This document shows positions 35,851-45,508 of a stretch of 64,000 nt of DNA, in pieces; position 1 is the first letter of the stretch; each line of letters starts with the position of its first letter. A model generated the notes under the pieces. The model saw only the letters and a program-made list of their open reading frames with translations. It was not told the DNA's origin and did not search any database. The stretch is from assembly GCF_001184025.1 (NCBI RefSeq), contig NZ_BBYG01000023.1, forward strand, positions 1-64,000, written 5' to 3'. This DNA is from Streptomyces maremycinicus. Lineage in GTDB: Bacteria > Actinomycetota > Actinomycetes > Streptomycetales > Streptomycetaceae. The position numbers and the translations under genes were made by a program.

Positions 35851-37953
35851 ATGACCGCACCCCCGGGAGAGGAGCTCGCCCGGCTCGCCACGCTGCACGG
35901 GGTCGCCACCTCCTACCAGCCCTCCCCGGACCGCACGGTCACCGCCTCGGCCGGGGCCGTCACCCGCGCCCTGGCCGCCCTCGGGGTCGACGCGGACACC
36001 CCGGAGGCCGTACGTGCCGCGCTCGCCGCCCGGGAACGGGAACTGGCCGAGCGGCTGCTGCCGCCGACGGTGGTGTGCTGGCGCGGAAGCCCCTGCGAGG
36101 CGCTAGCCGCCCTCCCCGCGGGTACCGCCCTGCGGGTGGAGACCGAACAGGGCGAGCGCCGCGACTTCGGCGACCGGCTCCCGCTCGGGGTGCACCAGCT
36201 GACGGCCACCGCACCGGACGGGCGGACCGGCCGCGCCCATCTCGTCGTCGCCCCGCCCCGGCTGCCCACGCCCACGGGACGCTCGTACGGGCTCCTAGTC
36301 CAGCTGTACTCGCTGCTCTCCCGGCGTTCCTGGGGCATGGGTGACCTCGGGGATCTCGGTGAGCTGACCGCCTGGGCGGGCCGGGCGCTCGGTGCCGGGT
36401 TCGTGCAGGTCAACCCCTTGCACGCGGCCGTGCCCGGGGCGCCGACCGACCCGTCCCCGTACCGCCCCTCCTCGCGCCGCTTCCCCGACCCGGTGCATCT
36501 GCGGGTCGAGGACGTCCCCGAGTTCGCGTACGTGCCGGACGCCGGGGAAGCGTGCTCCGCGTTGCTCGAACGGGCCGGACGGCTGCGCGAAGCCGTCCTG
36601 GAGAAGGGTGAGTTGATCGACCGGGACGCCGTGTGGGAGCTGAAGCGGGAGGCGCTGGAGCAGGTCGCCCGGGTGCCGCTCGGGCCCGGCCGACGCGCCG
36701 CCTACTGCGACTTCCTCGCCGAACAGGGCCAGGCCCTGGAGGACCACGCGACCTGGTGCGCGCTCGCCGAGGTGCACGGCCCCCAGTGGCGGCGGTGGCC
36801 GGCCGGGCTCCGGGATCCGCGTTCCGCCGAGACCACCCGCGCCCGGGGCGAGTTGATGGACCGCGTCGACTTCCACTCCCGCCTCGCCTGGCTCACCGAC
36901 GCCCAGCTCACCGCCGCCCAGCGCGCTGCGCGGGAGGCGGGCATGCCGGTCGGGATCGTGCACGACCTGGCGGTCGGCGTGCACCCGGAGGGCGCCGACG
37001 CGTGGGCGCAGCAGGAGTACTTCGCCGCCGGCATGTCGGTGGGCGCGCCGCCGGACGCCTTCAACGCGCGCGGCCAGGACTGGGGCCTGCCGCCCTGGCG
37101 CCCCGACCGGCTGGCCGCCTCCGGCTACGCCCCCTACCGTCGGCTCCTCAAGGGCCTCTTCCGGTACGCAGGCGCCCTGCGCATCGACCACGTCATGGGC
37201 CTGTTCCGTCTCTGGTGGGTCCCGCAGGGCGAGCCACCGACCGAGGGTGCCTACGTCCGCTACGACGCGGAGGCCATGCTCGCCGTCCTGGTGCTGGAGG
37301 CGTCCCTGGCCGGTTCGGTGGTGATCGGTGAGGACCTGGGCACCGTCGAGCCGGGGGTGCGCGAGACGCTGCGCGAACGGGGCGTGCTCGGTACGTCGGT
37401 GCTGTGGTTCGAACGGGACTGGGAAGGCGACGGGCGCCCCCTGTCCCCCGAACGCTGGCGCGACGACTGCCTGGCCACCGCCACGACGCACGACCTGCCG
37501 TCCACCGCCGCCCGGCTGACCGGCGAACACGTCGAACTCCGGGACCGGCTGGGCCTGTCGACCCGCCCGGTGGAGGAGGAACGCGCGGAGGCGGCCAACG
37601 ACACGGCGGAGTGGCTGGCCCTGCTCACCCGGCTCGGACTGCTGGCCGGCAGCGGCGGCGGCAGCGATCTCTCCTCGGAGGAGGCCGAGGTCCAGGCCGT
37701 CCACCGCTTCCTGCTGCGCACTCCCGCCCGCATGATCGGCGTCTGGCTCCCGGACGGCGTCGGCGACCGCCGCCCGCAGAACCTCCCCGGCACCTGGGAC
37801 CAGTATCCGAACTGGCGCCTGCCGATCGCGGACGCCGCGGGCCGCCCGGTGACCCTGGAGGAACTGGCGGCCTCACCGAGGCTGCGGGCGCTGATCGACG
37901 TCCTGCGCGAGGAGCACGGCCCGTCCGGGGGCGACGCCTCCGCGGGAACCTGA
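35851..37953 (+). CDS. malQ: 4-alpha-glucanotransferase (amylomaltase)
   Basis: A 700-residue GH77 enzyme that transfers maltooligosyl units during maltodextrin and glycogen metabolism. Motifs include SRRSWGMGDLGDLGELTAWA, GFVQVNPLHA, LRIDHVMGLFRLWWVPQG with the nucleophile aspartate, VVIGEDLGTVEPGVRETL with the acid/base glutamate, and TTHDLPSTAARLTG. The N-terminal ~140 residues form the extra domain seen in actinobacterial and E. coli-type MalQ. Transcription is probably shared with the small gene just upstream. Confidence 0.96.
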   Translation: MTAPPGEELARLATLHGVATSYQPSPDRTVTASAGAVTRALAALGVDADTPEAVRAALAARERELAERLLPPTVVCWRGSPCEALAALPAGTALRVETEQGERRDFGDRLPLGVHQLTATAPDGRTGRAHLVVAPPRLPTPTGRSYGLLVQLYSLLSRRSWGMGDLGDLGELTAWAGRALGAGFVQVNPLHAAVPGAPTDPSPYRPSSRRFPDPVHLRVEDVPEFAYVPDAGEACSALLERAGRLREAVLEKGELIDRDAVWELKREALEQVARVPLGPGRRAAYCDFLAEQGQALEDHATWCALAEVHGPQWRRWPAGLRDPRSAETTRARGELMDRVDFHSRLAWLTDAQLTAAQRAAREAGMPVGIVHDLAVGVHPEGADAWAQQEYFAAGMSVGAPPDAFNARGQDWGLPPWRPDRLAASGYAPYRRLLKGLFRYAGALRIDHVMGLFRLWWVPQGEPPTEGAYVRYDAEAMLAVLVLEASLAGSVVIGEDLGTVEPGVRETLRERGVLGTSVLWFERDWEGDGRPLSPERWRDDCLATATTHDLPSTAARLTGEHVELRDRLGLSTRPVEEERAEAANDTAEWLALLTRLGLLAGSGGGSDLSSEEAEVQAVHRFLLRTPARMIGVWLPDGVGDRRPQNLPGTWDQYPNWRLPIADAAGRPVTLEELAASPRLRALIDVLREEHGPSGGDASAGT

Positions 37954-38219
37954 GCGGGAGCTTGAGCGGGAGCTTGAGCGGGAGCCAAAGCGGGAGCTCG
38001 TGCGGGCGTGGGGTCGGCCGGCCGTTGGGGCCGGTCGGCCGTGGGCGGGTCGGCCGTGGGCGGGTCGTGGGCAGGCTGCGGGCAGGACTTTCGACGCCGT
38101 GACGGGGGTGTGCCGGTGGCCGCCCCCGGGGCGGCGGTACGAGCGCCCGCGCGCCGCCGTGTGCCTCATACGGCACCCCGGGCGCGCGCTCCCCGACACG
38201 GTTCGCTAACTTGGGCACC

Positions 38220-38501
38220 GTGGACAAGAAGAACGCCCTGCGCGCCGGCGCCCTGGCTGCCGGTACGACGCTGATGATGCTGCTCATGTCGTCCCCCGCG
38301 CTCGCGCTCACCCGCGACGACGGTGACGACCCCGGCCCGGGTCTGAGTGTCGGCGAGACGCTGGGCCTCTACGTCGTGGCCCCGATCGCGATCTTCGCGC
38401 TGATCGCCGGCCTCGTGTGGGTCCTGGACAAGTCGAAGGACCGGCACGACCCCACCAGCTCGAACATCACCGTCAAGGGCGGGGCGAACGCCAAGGCCTA
38501 G
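38220..38501 (+). CDS. small two-helix membrane protein
   Basis: A 93-residue protein starting at GTG 38220. It has an N-terminal hydrophobic segment (AGTTLMMLLMSSPALA) that could be a signal peptide, a short DDGDDPGPG loop, a second helix (YVVAPIAIFALIAGLVWVL) and a charged tail. Conserved-looking but of unknown role. It is followed by a strong terminator hairpin. Confidence 0.75.
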   Translation: MDKKNALRAGALAAGTTLMMLLMSSPALALTRDDGDDPGPGLSVGETLGLYVVAPIAIFALIAGLVWVLDKSKDRHDPTSSNITVKGGANAKA

Positions 38502-38538
38502 CCCGCAGACCCCCTGACTCCAGGCCCGCACGCGGGCC

Positions 38539-38599
38539 CGAGGGCGCCGGTCTCTTTCCCGTACGCGTATGGCGTGGGGGAAGGGGCCCGGCGCCCTCG
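38539..38599. terminator. bidirectional terminator hairpin
   Basis: CGAGGGCGCCGG pairs with CCGGCGCCCTCG, and the stem is extended by TTTCCC with GGGAA through a small bulge. It lies between the convergent membrane-protein and marR genes. Confidence 0.75.
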
Positions 38600-38723
38600 A
38601 CGCGTTCAGGGGCGCCGCTGAGACGCCGCCCGGTCCCGGTACGGGACGGAGGTGACCGTGTCGGGGCGCCCGGCCGACCGCCTCGCCGACCGCCCGGCCG
38701 TGCGCCCGGTCGACTGTCCCGGC

Positions 38724-39245
38724 TCAGCTCCTCGGTGTCTCCGTCGTCAGCAGCAGATCCCGCAGCAGGTCGGCCAGTTGACCGACCCTTTCGGTGTCCA
38801 GGGCGGCGGTGAGGGCCTCGGTCTGGGCGGCGAGGCCCGCGCCGACCGCCCGGTCGACCAGATCGAGGCCCTTCTCGGTCAGCGTCACCTGGAGGCCCCG
38901 GCGGTCGTGCGGGTCGGGGGAGCGGCGCAGCAGCGCGGCGCGCTCCAGTTTGTCGAGGCGGCCGGTCATGCCGCCGGTGGTGAGCATGAGCGTCGCCGAC
39001 AGCTGGCGGGGCGAGAGGGTGTAGGGCTCGCCGGCCCGGCGCAGGGTGGCGAGCACGTCGAACTCACCGCGGCCGATGCCGAGTCCCGCGTACGCCTTCT
39101 CCAGCCGGTCGCCCATCGCGCGCGCGAGCCGGGAGATCCGGCCGAAGACCTCCATGGCGCCGGTGTCGAGGTCGGGCCGGACGGCAGCCCACTGCTCGAT
39201 GATCGCGTCGACGGGGTCCTTGCGCGGGGGCTGGGGGCTGCTCAT
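38724..39245 (-). CDS. MarR-family transcriptional regulator
   Basis: A 173-residue winged-helix regulator: GIGRGEFDVLATLRRAG, TLSPRQLSATLMLTTGGMTG as recognition helix, and DPHDRRGLQVTLTEKG as wing. It is divergent from an EamA-type exporter with a repeat-rich 138-bp spacer, so it probably represses that gene and itself in response to a small molecule that is exported. ATG 39245 is the start used. Confidence 0.93.
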   Translation of the reverse strand: MSSPQPPRKDPVDAIIEQWAAVRPDLDTGAMEVFGRISRLARAMGDRLEKAYAGLGIGRGEFDVLATLRRAGEPYTLSPRQLSATLMLTTGGMTGRLDKLERAALLRRSPDPHDRRGLQVTLTEKGLDLVDRAVGAGLAAQTEALTAALDTERVGQLADLLRDLLLTTETPRS

Positions 39246-39325
39246 GGGACGAGTATCCCCCTGTTCCCGGTCAGCCACGAGAAAGTAGCTCGCCGTTAAG
39301 CCGGTAGGTGCCAAGTCGATCACCA

Positions 39326-39376
39326 GTAAGCCGCTTTGCGCTAAGCCGCTTGACGGTAAGTCGCTTAGCGCTAAGC
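39326..39376. promoter_or_regulatory. MarR operator cluster with a 14-bp palindrome
   Basis: GCTTAGCGCTAAGC at 39363-39376 is a perfect palindrome 7 bp from the exporter start. Upstream are several TAAGCCGCTT or TAAGTCGCTTAGCG copies (39327, 39342, 39357). The cluster is likely the binding region of the divergent MarR protein and overlaps the exporter promoter or ribosome site. Confidence 0.75.
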
Positions 39377-39383
39377 TAAATAC

Positions 39384-40310
39384 ATGAAGAGGTCCACGAC
39401 CGTTCTGCTCACCGCTCTCGCCCCGGTCTCCTGGGGCACCACCTACGCCGTCACCACCGAGTTCCTCCCCGCGGACCGGCCCCTGTTCACCGGCCTGATG
39501 CGGGCCCTGCCCGCCGGGCTGCTGCTGCTCGCCCTGGGCCGGGTCCTGCCGCGCGGTGTCTGGTGGGGGAAGGCCGCGGTACTCGGCGCGCTGAACATCG
39601 GCGCCTTCTTCCCGCTGCTCTTCCTCTCCGCCTACCGCCTGCCCGGTGGCCTGGCGGCGGTCGTCGGTTCGGCCGGGCCGCTGTTCGTGGTGGGACTCTC
39701 GGCGCTGCTGCTGGGGCAGCGGCCGACCGCCCGGACCGTACTGGCCGGGGTCGTGGCCGCGTTCGGCGTCAGCCTGGTGGTGCTGAAGGCGGCCGGGGCG
39801 CTGGACCCGATCGGCGTGCTCGCGGCGGTCGCCTCCACCGCCTCGATGTCGGCGGGCACGGTGCTCACCAAACGGTGGGGCCGCCCGGACGGCGTCGGCC
39901 CGCTGGCCCTGGCCGGCTGGCAGCTCACGGCGGGCGGCCTGCTCATCGCGCCGCTCGCCTTCCTCGTCGAGGGCGCCCCGCCCGCCCTGGACGGCCGCGC
40001 GGTCGGCGGCTACCTGTACCTCGCCCTGGCGAACACGGCGGTGTCGTACTGGCTCTGGTTCCGTGGCATCGGCCGGCTCACCGCCACCCAGGTCACCTTC
40101 CTGGGCCCGCTCTCCCCGCTGACCGCGGCCGTCGTCGGCTGGGCCGCCCTCGGCCAGGCGCTGACGCCGCTCCAGCTGACCGGCATGGCGCTGGCGTTCG
40201 GCGCGACGGTGGCCGGTCAACTGAGGCCCGGCGGCCCGGCCCCACGCACGTTCGTGCCCACGAGGCGAGTGACCCACGAGGACCGACTCACGAGAACCGG
40301 CCGGAGGTGA
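39384..40310 (+). CDS. EamA/DMT-family exporter
   Basis: A 308-residue membrane protein with ten predicted helices in two EamA repeats. It begins LTALAPVSWGTTYAVTTEFLP, with later segments VVGSAGPLFVVGLSALLLGQRP and GPLSPLTAAVVGWAALGQAL. Such carriers export metabolites or drugs. It is divergent from the marR gene, and no ribosome site is obvious, partly because the operator runs up to the ATG. The last ~25 residues are hydrophilic and may be strain-specific. Confidence 0.92.
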   Translation: MKRSTTVLLTALAPVSWGTTYAVTTEFLPADRPLFTGLMRALPAGLLLLALGRVLPRGVWWGKAAVLGALNIGAFFPLLFLSAYRLPGGLAAVVGSAGPLFVVGLSALLLGQRPTARTVLAGVVAAFGVSLVVLKAAGALDPIGVLAAVASTASMSAGTVLTKRWGRPDGVGPLALAGWQLTAGGLLIAPLAFLVEGAPPALDGRAVGGYLYLALANTAVSYWLWFRGIGRLTATQVTFLGPLSPLTAAVVGWAALGQALTPLQLTGMALAFGATVAGQLRPGGPAPRTFVPTRRVTHEDRLTRTGRR

Positions 40311-40456
40311 CGGTGCCGCGACTCGGGCGGTTGGGCGGTTCGGCCGTGGCGGCGTGACCCGGCCCAGCGCGGTCCGTCGCGGCCCCGCCCGGCGTGGTCG
40401 GGCCCGGCGTGGTCCGGCACGGCGCCGACTGGCACGGCACGGACCGGCACGGCACG

Positions 40457-40493
40457 GCTGAGGGCGCCCGATGCGACATCAGGCGCCCTCAGC
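40457..40493. terminator. terminator hairpin, first copy
   Basis: A perfect 12-bp stem with a 13-base loop in the convergent spacer. It can act on both strands. Confidence 0.75.
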
Positions 40494-40563
40494 TACGTGA
40501 GGCAGACGCGACGCGGGCCGCCCGGCGAGGCCCCGGCCCGTCGCGGACCGGCACGGCACGGCT

Positions 40564-40594
40564 GAGGGCGCCCGATGCGATATCGGGCGCCCTC
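40564..40594. terminator. terminator hairpin, second copy
   Basis: A perfect 13-bp stem with a 5-base loop. It is the nearer hairpin to the pepN stop at 40774 and likely its main terminator. Confidence 0.78.
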
Positions 40595-40773
40595 CGCTGC
40601 GTCATGCGGCTGCGACGCGGCCGTGGCCGTGGCCCAAGGATTGCCACCGCCGCCACCGCCGTGACTGCCGGGCCACCACCGTGACCGCGGCGACCGCCAT
40701 GAGCGCCGTGACCGCCGCGCGGGGACCGCGAGGACGGACGACCGGTCGACCGGACGGCCGTACGGCAGGACGG

Positions 40774-43341
40774 CTACCGTGCGTCGGCCTCCTGGGCCTT
40801 CAGGGCGCGCTCCACGCCCGCGCGGGACTCGGAGACGAGGCGGCGCAGGGCCGCGTTCGGCTCGGCCGAGGCCAGCCAGGCGTCCGTCTTGTCCAGGGTC
40901 TCCCGGGAGACCTGGACCCCCGGGTACAGGCCGATCGCGATCTGCTGGGCGATCTCGTGCGAACGGGAGTCCCAGATGCCCTTGACGACCTCGAAGTACC
41001 GGTCCGTGTAAGGCGCGAGCAGCTCACGCTGGTCGGTCTGGACGAAGCCGCCGATCACCGCCTCCTGCACCGCGTTCGGCAGCTCGTCGGACTCCACGAC
41101 CGACGCCCACGCCTCCGCCTTCGCCTCCGGGGTCGGCCGGGCGGCCCGCGCGGTCGCCGCGTGCCGCTCACCGGCGGCCGTCTTGTCCCGCTCGTACTCG
41201 GCGGCGATGTCCGCCTCGTCGAAGGTGCCCACGGCCACCAGCCGCTGCACGAACGCCCAGCGCAGCTCGGTGTCGACGGCCAGGCCCTCGATGGTCTGGC
41301 CGCCGTCGAGCAGCGACTCCAGGAGGTCGATCTGCTCCGGGGTGCGGGCGGTGGCCGCGAACGCGCGGGCCCACGCCAGCTGGTGGTCGCTGCCCGCCGC
41401 CGAGGACCGCAGATGCGCCAGCGTGGCGTCCGTCCACCGGGTCAGCAGGGCCTCGCGGCTGGCCGGGGCGGCGTACAGGTCGATGGCGAGCTTGACCTGG
41501 CGGTGCAGCGACTGGACGACACCGATGTCGGACTCCTTGCCGATGCCGGAGAGCACCAGGGACAGGTAGTCGCGGGTGGGCAGTTCGCCGTCTCGGGTCA
41601 TGTCCCAGGCGGACGCCCAGCACAGGGCGCGCGGCAGGGACGACTCGAAGTCGCCCAGGTGCTCGGTGACGAAGGCGAGCGACTGCTCGTCGAGGCGGAC
41701 CTTGGCGTACGACAGGTCGTCGTCGTTGAGCAGGACGACGTCCGGACGGCGCTTGCCGACCAGCTGCGGTACGGCCGTCAGCTCGCCGTCGATGTCCAGT
41801 TCCACCCGCTCGTCCCGCACCAGCTTGCCGCTGCCGTCGTCGAGTCCGTACAGGCCGACGGCGATGCGGTGCGGGCGCAGGACCGGCTCGCCCTTGGCGC
41901 CGGCCGGGAGCGCCGGGGCTTCCTGGCGGACCGCGAAGGAGGTGATGACACCCTCGGCGTCCGTCTCGATCTCGGGACGCAGGATGTTGATGCCGGCGGT
42001 CTGGAGCCACTTCTGCGACCAGGTGCCGAGGTCACGGCCGGAGGTCTCCTCCAGCGCGCCGAGCAGGTCCGACAGGCGGGTGTTGCCGAACGCGTGCCGC
42101 TTGAAGTAGGCCTGCACGCCCGCGAAGAACTCGTCCATGCCGACGTACGCCACGAGCTGCTTCAGGACGGACGCGCCCTTGGCGTAGGTGATGCCGTCGA
42201 AGTTGACGAGGACGTCGTCCAGGTCGCGGATCTCGGCCATGATCGGGTGGGTGGACGGCAGCTGGTCCTGCCGGTACGCCCAGGTCTTCATGGAGTTGGC
42301 GAACGTGGTCCACGAGTGCGGCCAGCGCGACTGCGGGTGGTACGCCTGGCAGGCGATGGAGGTGTACGTGGCGAACGACTCGTTCAGCCAGAGGTCGTTC
42401 CACCACTCCATGGTGACCAGGTCGCCGAACCACATGTGGGCCAGCTCGTGCAGGATCGTCTCCGCGCGCAGCTCGTAGGCCGCGTCGGTCACCTTCGACC
42501 GGAACACGTACTGGTCCCGGATGGTGACCGCGCCCGCGTTCTCCATCGCGCCGGCGTTGAACTCCGGTACGAACAGCTGGTCGTACTTCTTGAACGGGTA
42601 CGCGTAGTCGAACTTCTCCTGGAACCAGTCGAAGCCCTGCCGCGTGACCTCGAAGATCGCGTCCGAGTCGAGGAACTCGGCGAGCGAGGGCCGGCAGTAG
42701 ATGCCGAGGGGCACCGACCGGCCGTCCTTCTCGTACACGCTGTGGACGCTGTGGTACGGCCCGACGATCAGCGCGGTGATGTAGCTGGAGATCCGCGGGG
42801 TCGGCTCGAAGGCCCAGACGTCGTCCTTGGGCTCGGGCGTCGGGGAGTTGGAGATGACGGTCCAGCCGCTCGGCGCCTTCACGGTGAAGCGGAAGGTGGC
42901 CTTGAGGTCGGGCTGCTCGAACGACGCGAAGACGCGGCGGGCGTCCGGCACCTCGAACTGGGTGTACAGGTAGGCCTGCTCGTCGACCGGGTCGACGAAC
43001 CGGTGCAGGCCCTCACCGGTGTTGGTGTACGCGCAGTCCGCCACGACCCGCAGGACGTTGCGTCCCTCCAGCAGGCCCGGCAGCGCGATCCGGGAGTCCT
43101 TGAAGAGCCCCGCCGCGTCGAGCGTGTCCCCGTTCAGCGTGATCTCGTGGACGGTCGGCGCCACCAGGTCGATGAACGACTCCGCGCCCCCCTCCGTGAC
43201 GTCGAAGCGCACCGTCGTGACGGACCGGTAGGTCCCTCCCTCCTGCGCGCCGGAGAGGTCGAGATCGATCTCGTAAGAGTCAACGCTGAGCAGCTTCGCC
43301 CGCTGCTGTGCCTCTTCGCGAGTCAGGTTTGTGCCAGGCAC
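40774..43341 (-). CDS. pepN: aminopeptidase N (M1 zinc metallopeptidase), copy 1
   Basis: An 855-residue cytosolic aminopeptidase removing N-terminal residues from peptides. The exopeptidase motif is GAMENAGAVT and the zinc site is HELAHMWFGD with the downstream NESFATY glutamate. A C-terminal helical ERAP1-like domain follows. GTG 43341 (PGTNLTREEAQQRA) has GAGGAG eight bases upstream and is preferred over ATG 43377. A clear paralog lies at 54656-57250. Confidence 0.96.
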   Translation of the reverse strand: MPGTNLTREEAQQRAKLLSVDSYEIDLDLSGAQEGGTYRSVTTVRFDVTEGGAESFIDLVAPTVHEITLNGDTLDAAGLFKDSRIALPGLLEGRNVLRVVADCAYTNTGEGLHRFVDPVDEQAYLYTQFEVPDARRVFASFEQPDLKATFRFTVKAPSGWTVISNSPTPEPKDDVWAFEPTPRISSYITALIVGPYHSVHSVYEKDGRSVPLGIYCRPSLAEFLDSDAIFEVTRQGFDWFQEKFDYAYPFKKYDQLFVPEFNAGAMENAGAVTIRDQYVFRSKVTDAAYELRAETILHELAHMWFGDLVTMEWWNDLWLNESFATYTSIACQAYHPQSRWPHSWTTFANSMKTWAYRQDQLPSTHPIMAEIRDLDDVLVNFDGITYAKGASVLKQLVAYVGMDEFFAGVQAYFKRHAFGNTRLSDLLGALEETSGRDLGTWSQKWLQTAGINILRPEIETDAEGVITSFAVRQEAPALPAGAKGEPVLRPHRIAVGLYGLDDGSGKLVRDERVELDIDGELTAVPQLVGKRRPDVVLLNDDDLSYAKVRLDEQSLAFVTEHLGDFESSLPRALCWASAWDMTRDGELPTRDYLSLVLSGIGKESDIGVVQSLHRQVKLAIDLYAAPASREALLTRWTDATLAHLRSSAAGSDHQLAWARAFAATARTPEQIDLLESLLDGGQTIEGLAVDTELRWAFVQRLVAVGTFDEADIAAEYERDKTAAGERHAATARAARPTPEAKAEAWASVVESDELPNAVQEAVIGGFVQTDQRELLAPYTDRYFEVVKGIWDSRSHEIAQQIAIGLYPGVQVSRETLDKTDAWLASAEPNAALRRLVSESRAGVERALKAQEADAR

Positions 43342-43625
43342 GCGGTCATCTCCTCGGATATGTGTCGGTTGCGCCATCCTTCCACGGCACCCCTGTCCCG
43401 GGCGACGACCTTATGGGCGGCCCCGGGGCCACGTCCGAGGGGATCGGGGTCCGCGTCGGCCGTCCCCCTGGACACCTGGGGCAGGGTGCGCCCGGCGCCG
43501 GACGGCGGTCGCGGGGGCGCCGGACCGACCCCTCGCCGTCCCCGCCCTCGCCACCCGCGCCCGCGGCCGAGCGCGACGTCCGGATTCCGCCGGTGCGGCC
43601 GGGGGGCGAGCGGGAGGCTCGGGAC

Positions 43626-44186
43626 ATGACGATCCAGGCAGACGCGACGCCCCGGGAAGCAACGACGACCCGGGGAGGCACCCGCACCGGCACGCGCCCG
43701 GTATCCGGCCCGGCGGGTCACACCGCGCGGCCCGTCCCGCCCGACGTCCTCGACGAGCTGCGCGCCGTCGACGACGCGGGGCGGCCGGCCGTTCCCCTGA
43801 CCGACGAGGAGGGCGGCGCGCCGCTGCGTTGCTGTCTGCGGCGCAGCGAGGCCGGGGAGTCGATCGCGCTGGTCTCCTATGCGCCGCTGCGCCGCTGGGC
43901 GGCCGCGGCCGGTGTCGATCCCGGCGCGTACGACGAACAGGGGCCGGTGTTCATCCACGCGCGGGCGTGCGGGGGTCCGGCCGGGGGAGGGCTGCCGTTC
44001 ACCGGGGCCCGGCGCACCCTGCGCCGCTACTCCGCCGCCGGACGCATTCTGGGCGGCCGGCTCGTCGAGGACCCCGACGGGTTCGACGCGGCCTTCGCCG
44101 AGGCGTTCGCCGACCCCGAGGTCGCCCTCGTGCACGTCCGGGCCGTCGAGTACGGCTGTTTCCTGTACGAGGTGCGCCGCGGCTGA
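43626..44186 (+). CDS. DUF1203-like protein
   Basis: A 186-residue protein. After a 30-residue disordered head rich in Thr, Arg and Gly, the domain has PLRCCLRRSEAGESIALVSYAP, QGPVFIHARACGG and VALVHVRAVEYGCFLYEVRR, which match the DUF1203 pattern. Function unknown. It is divergent from pepN and convergent with asd, with a strong terminator after it. Confidence 0.85.
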   Translation: MTIQADATPREATTTRGGTRTGTRPVSGPAGHTARPVPPDVLDELRAVDDAGRPAVPLTDEEGGAPLRCCLRRSEAGESIALVSYAPLRRWAAAAGVDPGAYDEQGPVFIHARACGGPAGGGLPFTGARRTLRRYSAAGRILGGRLVEDPDGFDAAFAEAFADPEVALVHVRAVEYGCFLYEVRRG

Positions 44187-44210
44187 CCGCGCGGCGGGCC
44201 CGGGCACGGG

Positions 44211-44243
44211 GGAGGGGCGGGTGCCTGTCGCACCCGCCCCTCC
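44211..44243. terminator. bidirectional terminator hairpin
   Basis: GGAGGGGCGGGTGC and GCACCCGCCCCTCC form a perfect 14-bp stem with a CTGTC loop between the convergent DUF1203 and asd genes. Confidence 0.85.
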
Positions 44244-44275
44244 ACGCAGCTTCCCGCGGCTCGGGAAACCCGCCG

Positions 44276-45292
44276 TCAGCTCTTCAGCTCGGCCGCCACC
44301 AGCTCCGCGATCTGTACCGCGTTCAGGGCCGCGCCCTTGCGGAGGTTGTCGTTGGAGATGAACAGGGCGAGGCCGTGCTCCACGGTCTCGTCCTCGCGGA
44401 TGCGGCCCACGAACGACGGGTCCTTGCCGGCCGCCTGGAGCGGGGTGGGGATGTCGCTGAGGGCCACGCCCGGGGCGCCGCCCAGCAGCTCCGTCGCGCG
44501 CTCGGCGCTGATCGGACGCGCGAACCGGGCGTTGACCTGGAGGGAGTGGCCGGAGAAGACCGGGACGCGCACACAGGTGCCGGAGACCTTCAGCCCGGGG
44601 ATCTCCAGGATCTTGCGGGACTCGTTGCGGAGCTTCTGCTCCTCGTCGGTCTCGTTCAGGCCGTCCTCGACGATCGAGCCCGCGAGCGGGATCACGTTGA
44701 AGGCGATGGGGCGCTTGTAGACCTGCGGCTCCGGGTAGTCGACCGACTCCCCGTCGTGGGTCAGCCGGTCCGCGTCGGGCACGACCTTCTGCGCCTGCCC
44801 GTGCAGCTCCGCCACGCCCGCGAGGCCCGAGCCGGACACCGCCTGGTACGTCGCGACGACCAGCGCCTCCAGACCGGCCTCCGCGTGCAGCGGCTTCAGG
44901 ACCGGCATCGCGGCCATCGTCGTGCAGTTCGGGTTGGCGATGATGCCCTTGGGGCGGTCCACGATCGCGTGCGGGTTGACCTCGGAGACGACCAGCGGCA
45001 CCTCGGGGTCCTTGCGCCACGCCGACGAGTTGTCGATCACGACCGGGCCCTGCGCGGCGACCTTCTCGGCCAGCGCCCGCGAGGTCGCGCCACCCGCGGA
45101 GAACAGGACGATGTCGAGGCCCGCGTAGTCGGCCGTCGCCGCGTCCTCCACCGTCACGCCGTCCAGGACCGTCCCCGCCGAACGGGCCGAGGCGAACAGA
45201 CGCAGCTCCGTGACGGGGAAGTCACGCTCCTTGAGGATCCTGCGCATGACCGTGCCGACCTGACCGGTGGCTCCGACGATTCCGACCCTCAC
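44276..45292 (-). CDS. asd: aspartate-semialdehyde dehydrogenase
   Basis: A 338-residue NADPH enzyme converting aspartyl phosphate to the semialdehyde for lysine, threonine, methionine and diaminopimelate synthesis. The Rossmann start is RVGIVGATGQVGTVMRRIL; the catalytic cysteine is in IIANPNCTTMAAMPVLKPLH; the substrate region is AFNVIPLAGS and FSGHSLQVNARF with the catalytic histidine. GTG 45292 with AAGGAG upstream is preferred over the ATG at 45322. No aspartokinase gene is adjacent. Confidence 0.96.
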   Translation of the reverse strand: MRVGIVGATGQVGTVMRRILKERDFPVTELRLFASARSAGTVLDGVTVEDAATADYAGLDIVLFSAGGATSRALAEKVAAQGPVVIDNSSAWRKDPEVPLVVSEVNPHAIVDRPKGIIANPNCTTMAAMPVLKPLHAEAGLEALVVATYQAVSGSGLAGVAELHGQAQKVVPDADRLTHDGESVDYPEPQVYKRPIAFNVIPLAGSIVEDGLNETDEEQKLRNESRKILEIPGLKVSGTCVRVPVFSGHSLQVNARFARPISAERATELLGGAPGVALSDIPTPLQAAGKDPSFVGRIREDETVEHGLALFISNDNLRKGAALNAVQIAELVAAELKS

Positions 45293-45508
45293 GGCGACTC
45301 CTTGCTCTTTTGCACTGTTCACGGCTCTTCACGGACTTTTCCATCATGCGGCCGACCCCGGCCCCCCTGTCCAATTCTTTGCCCACCATGCCCGAGGACT
45401 GGGACGCCCGCCGGTGTGACGTACGCCTCCCGAGGATTCCCCGGCGCCACGCCGAACGTTTTCGCGCCCCACGGCGTCGTAGAGGAAACGCGGTAGAGAG
45501 GGGTGGCT

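Larger units (their letters stand above)
40441..40594. repeat. 104-bp tandem duplication carrying two terminator hairpins
   Basis: A 36-base block starting GGACCGGCACGGCACGGC is identical at 40441 and 40545, 104 bp apart. Each copy carries a hairpin: GCTGAGGGCGCC with GGCGCCCTCAGC (40457-40493), and GAGGGCGCCCGAT with ATCGGGCGCCCTC (40564-40594). It sits in the 463-bp spacer between the convergent exporter and pepN genes; the rest of the spacer is GC-rich with short CGGCACGG repeats and no gene. Confidence 0.8.
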
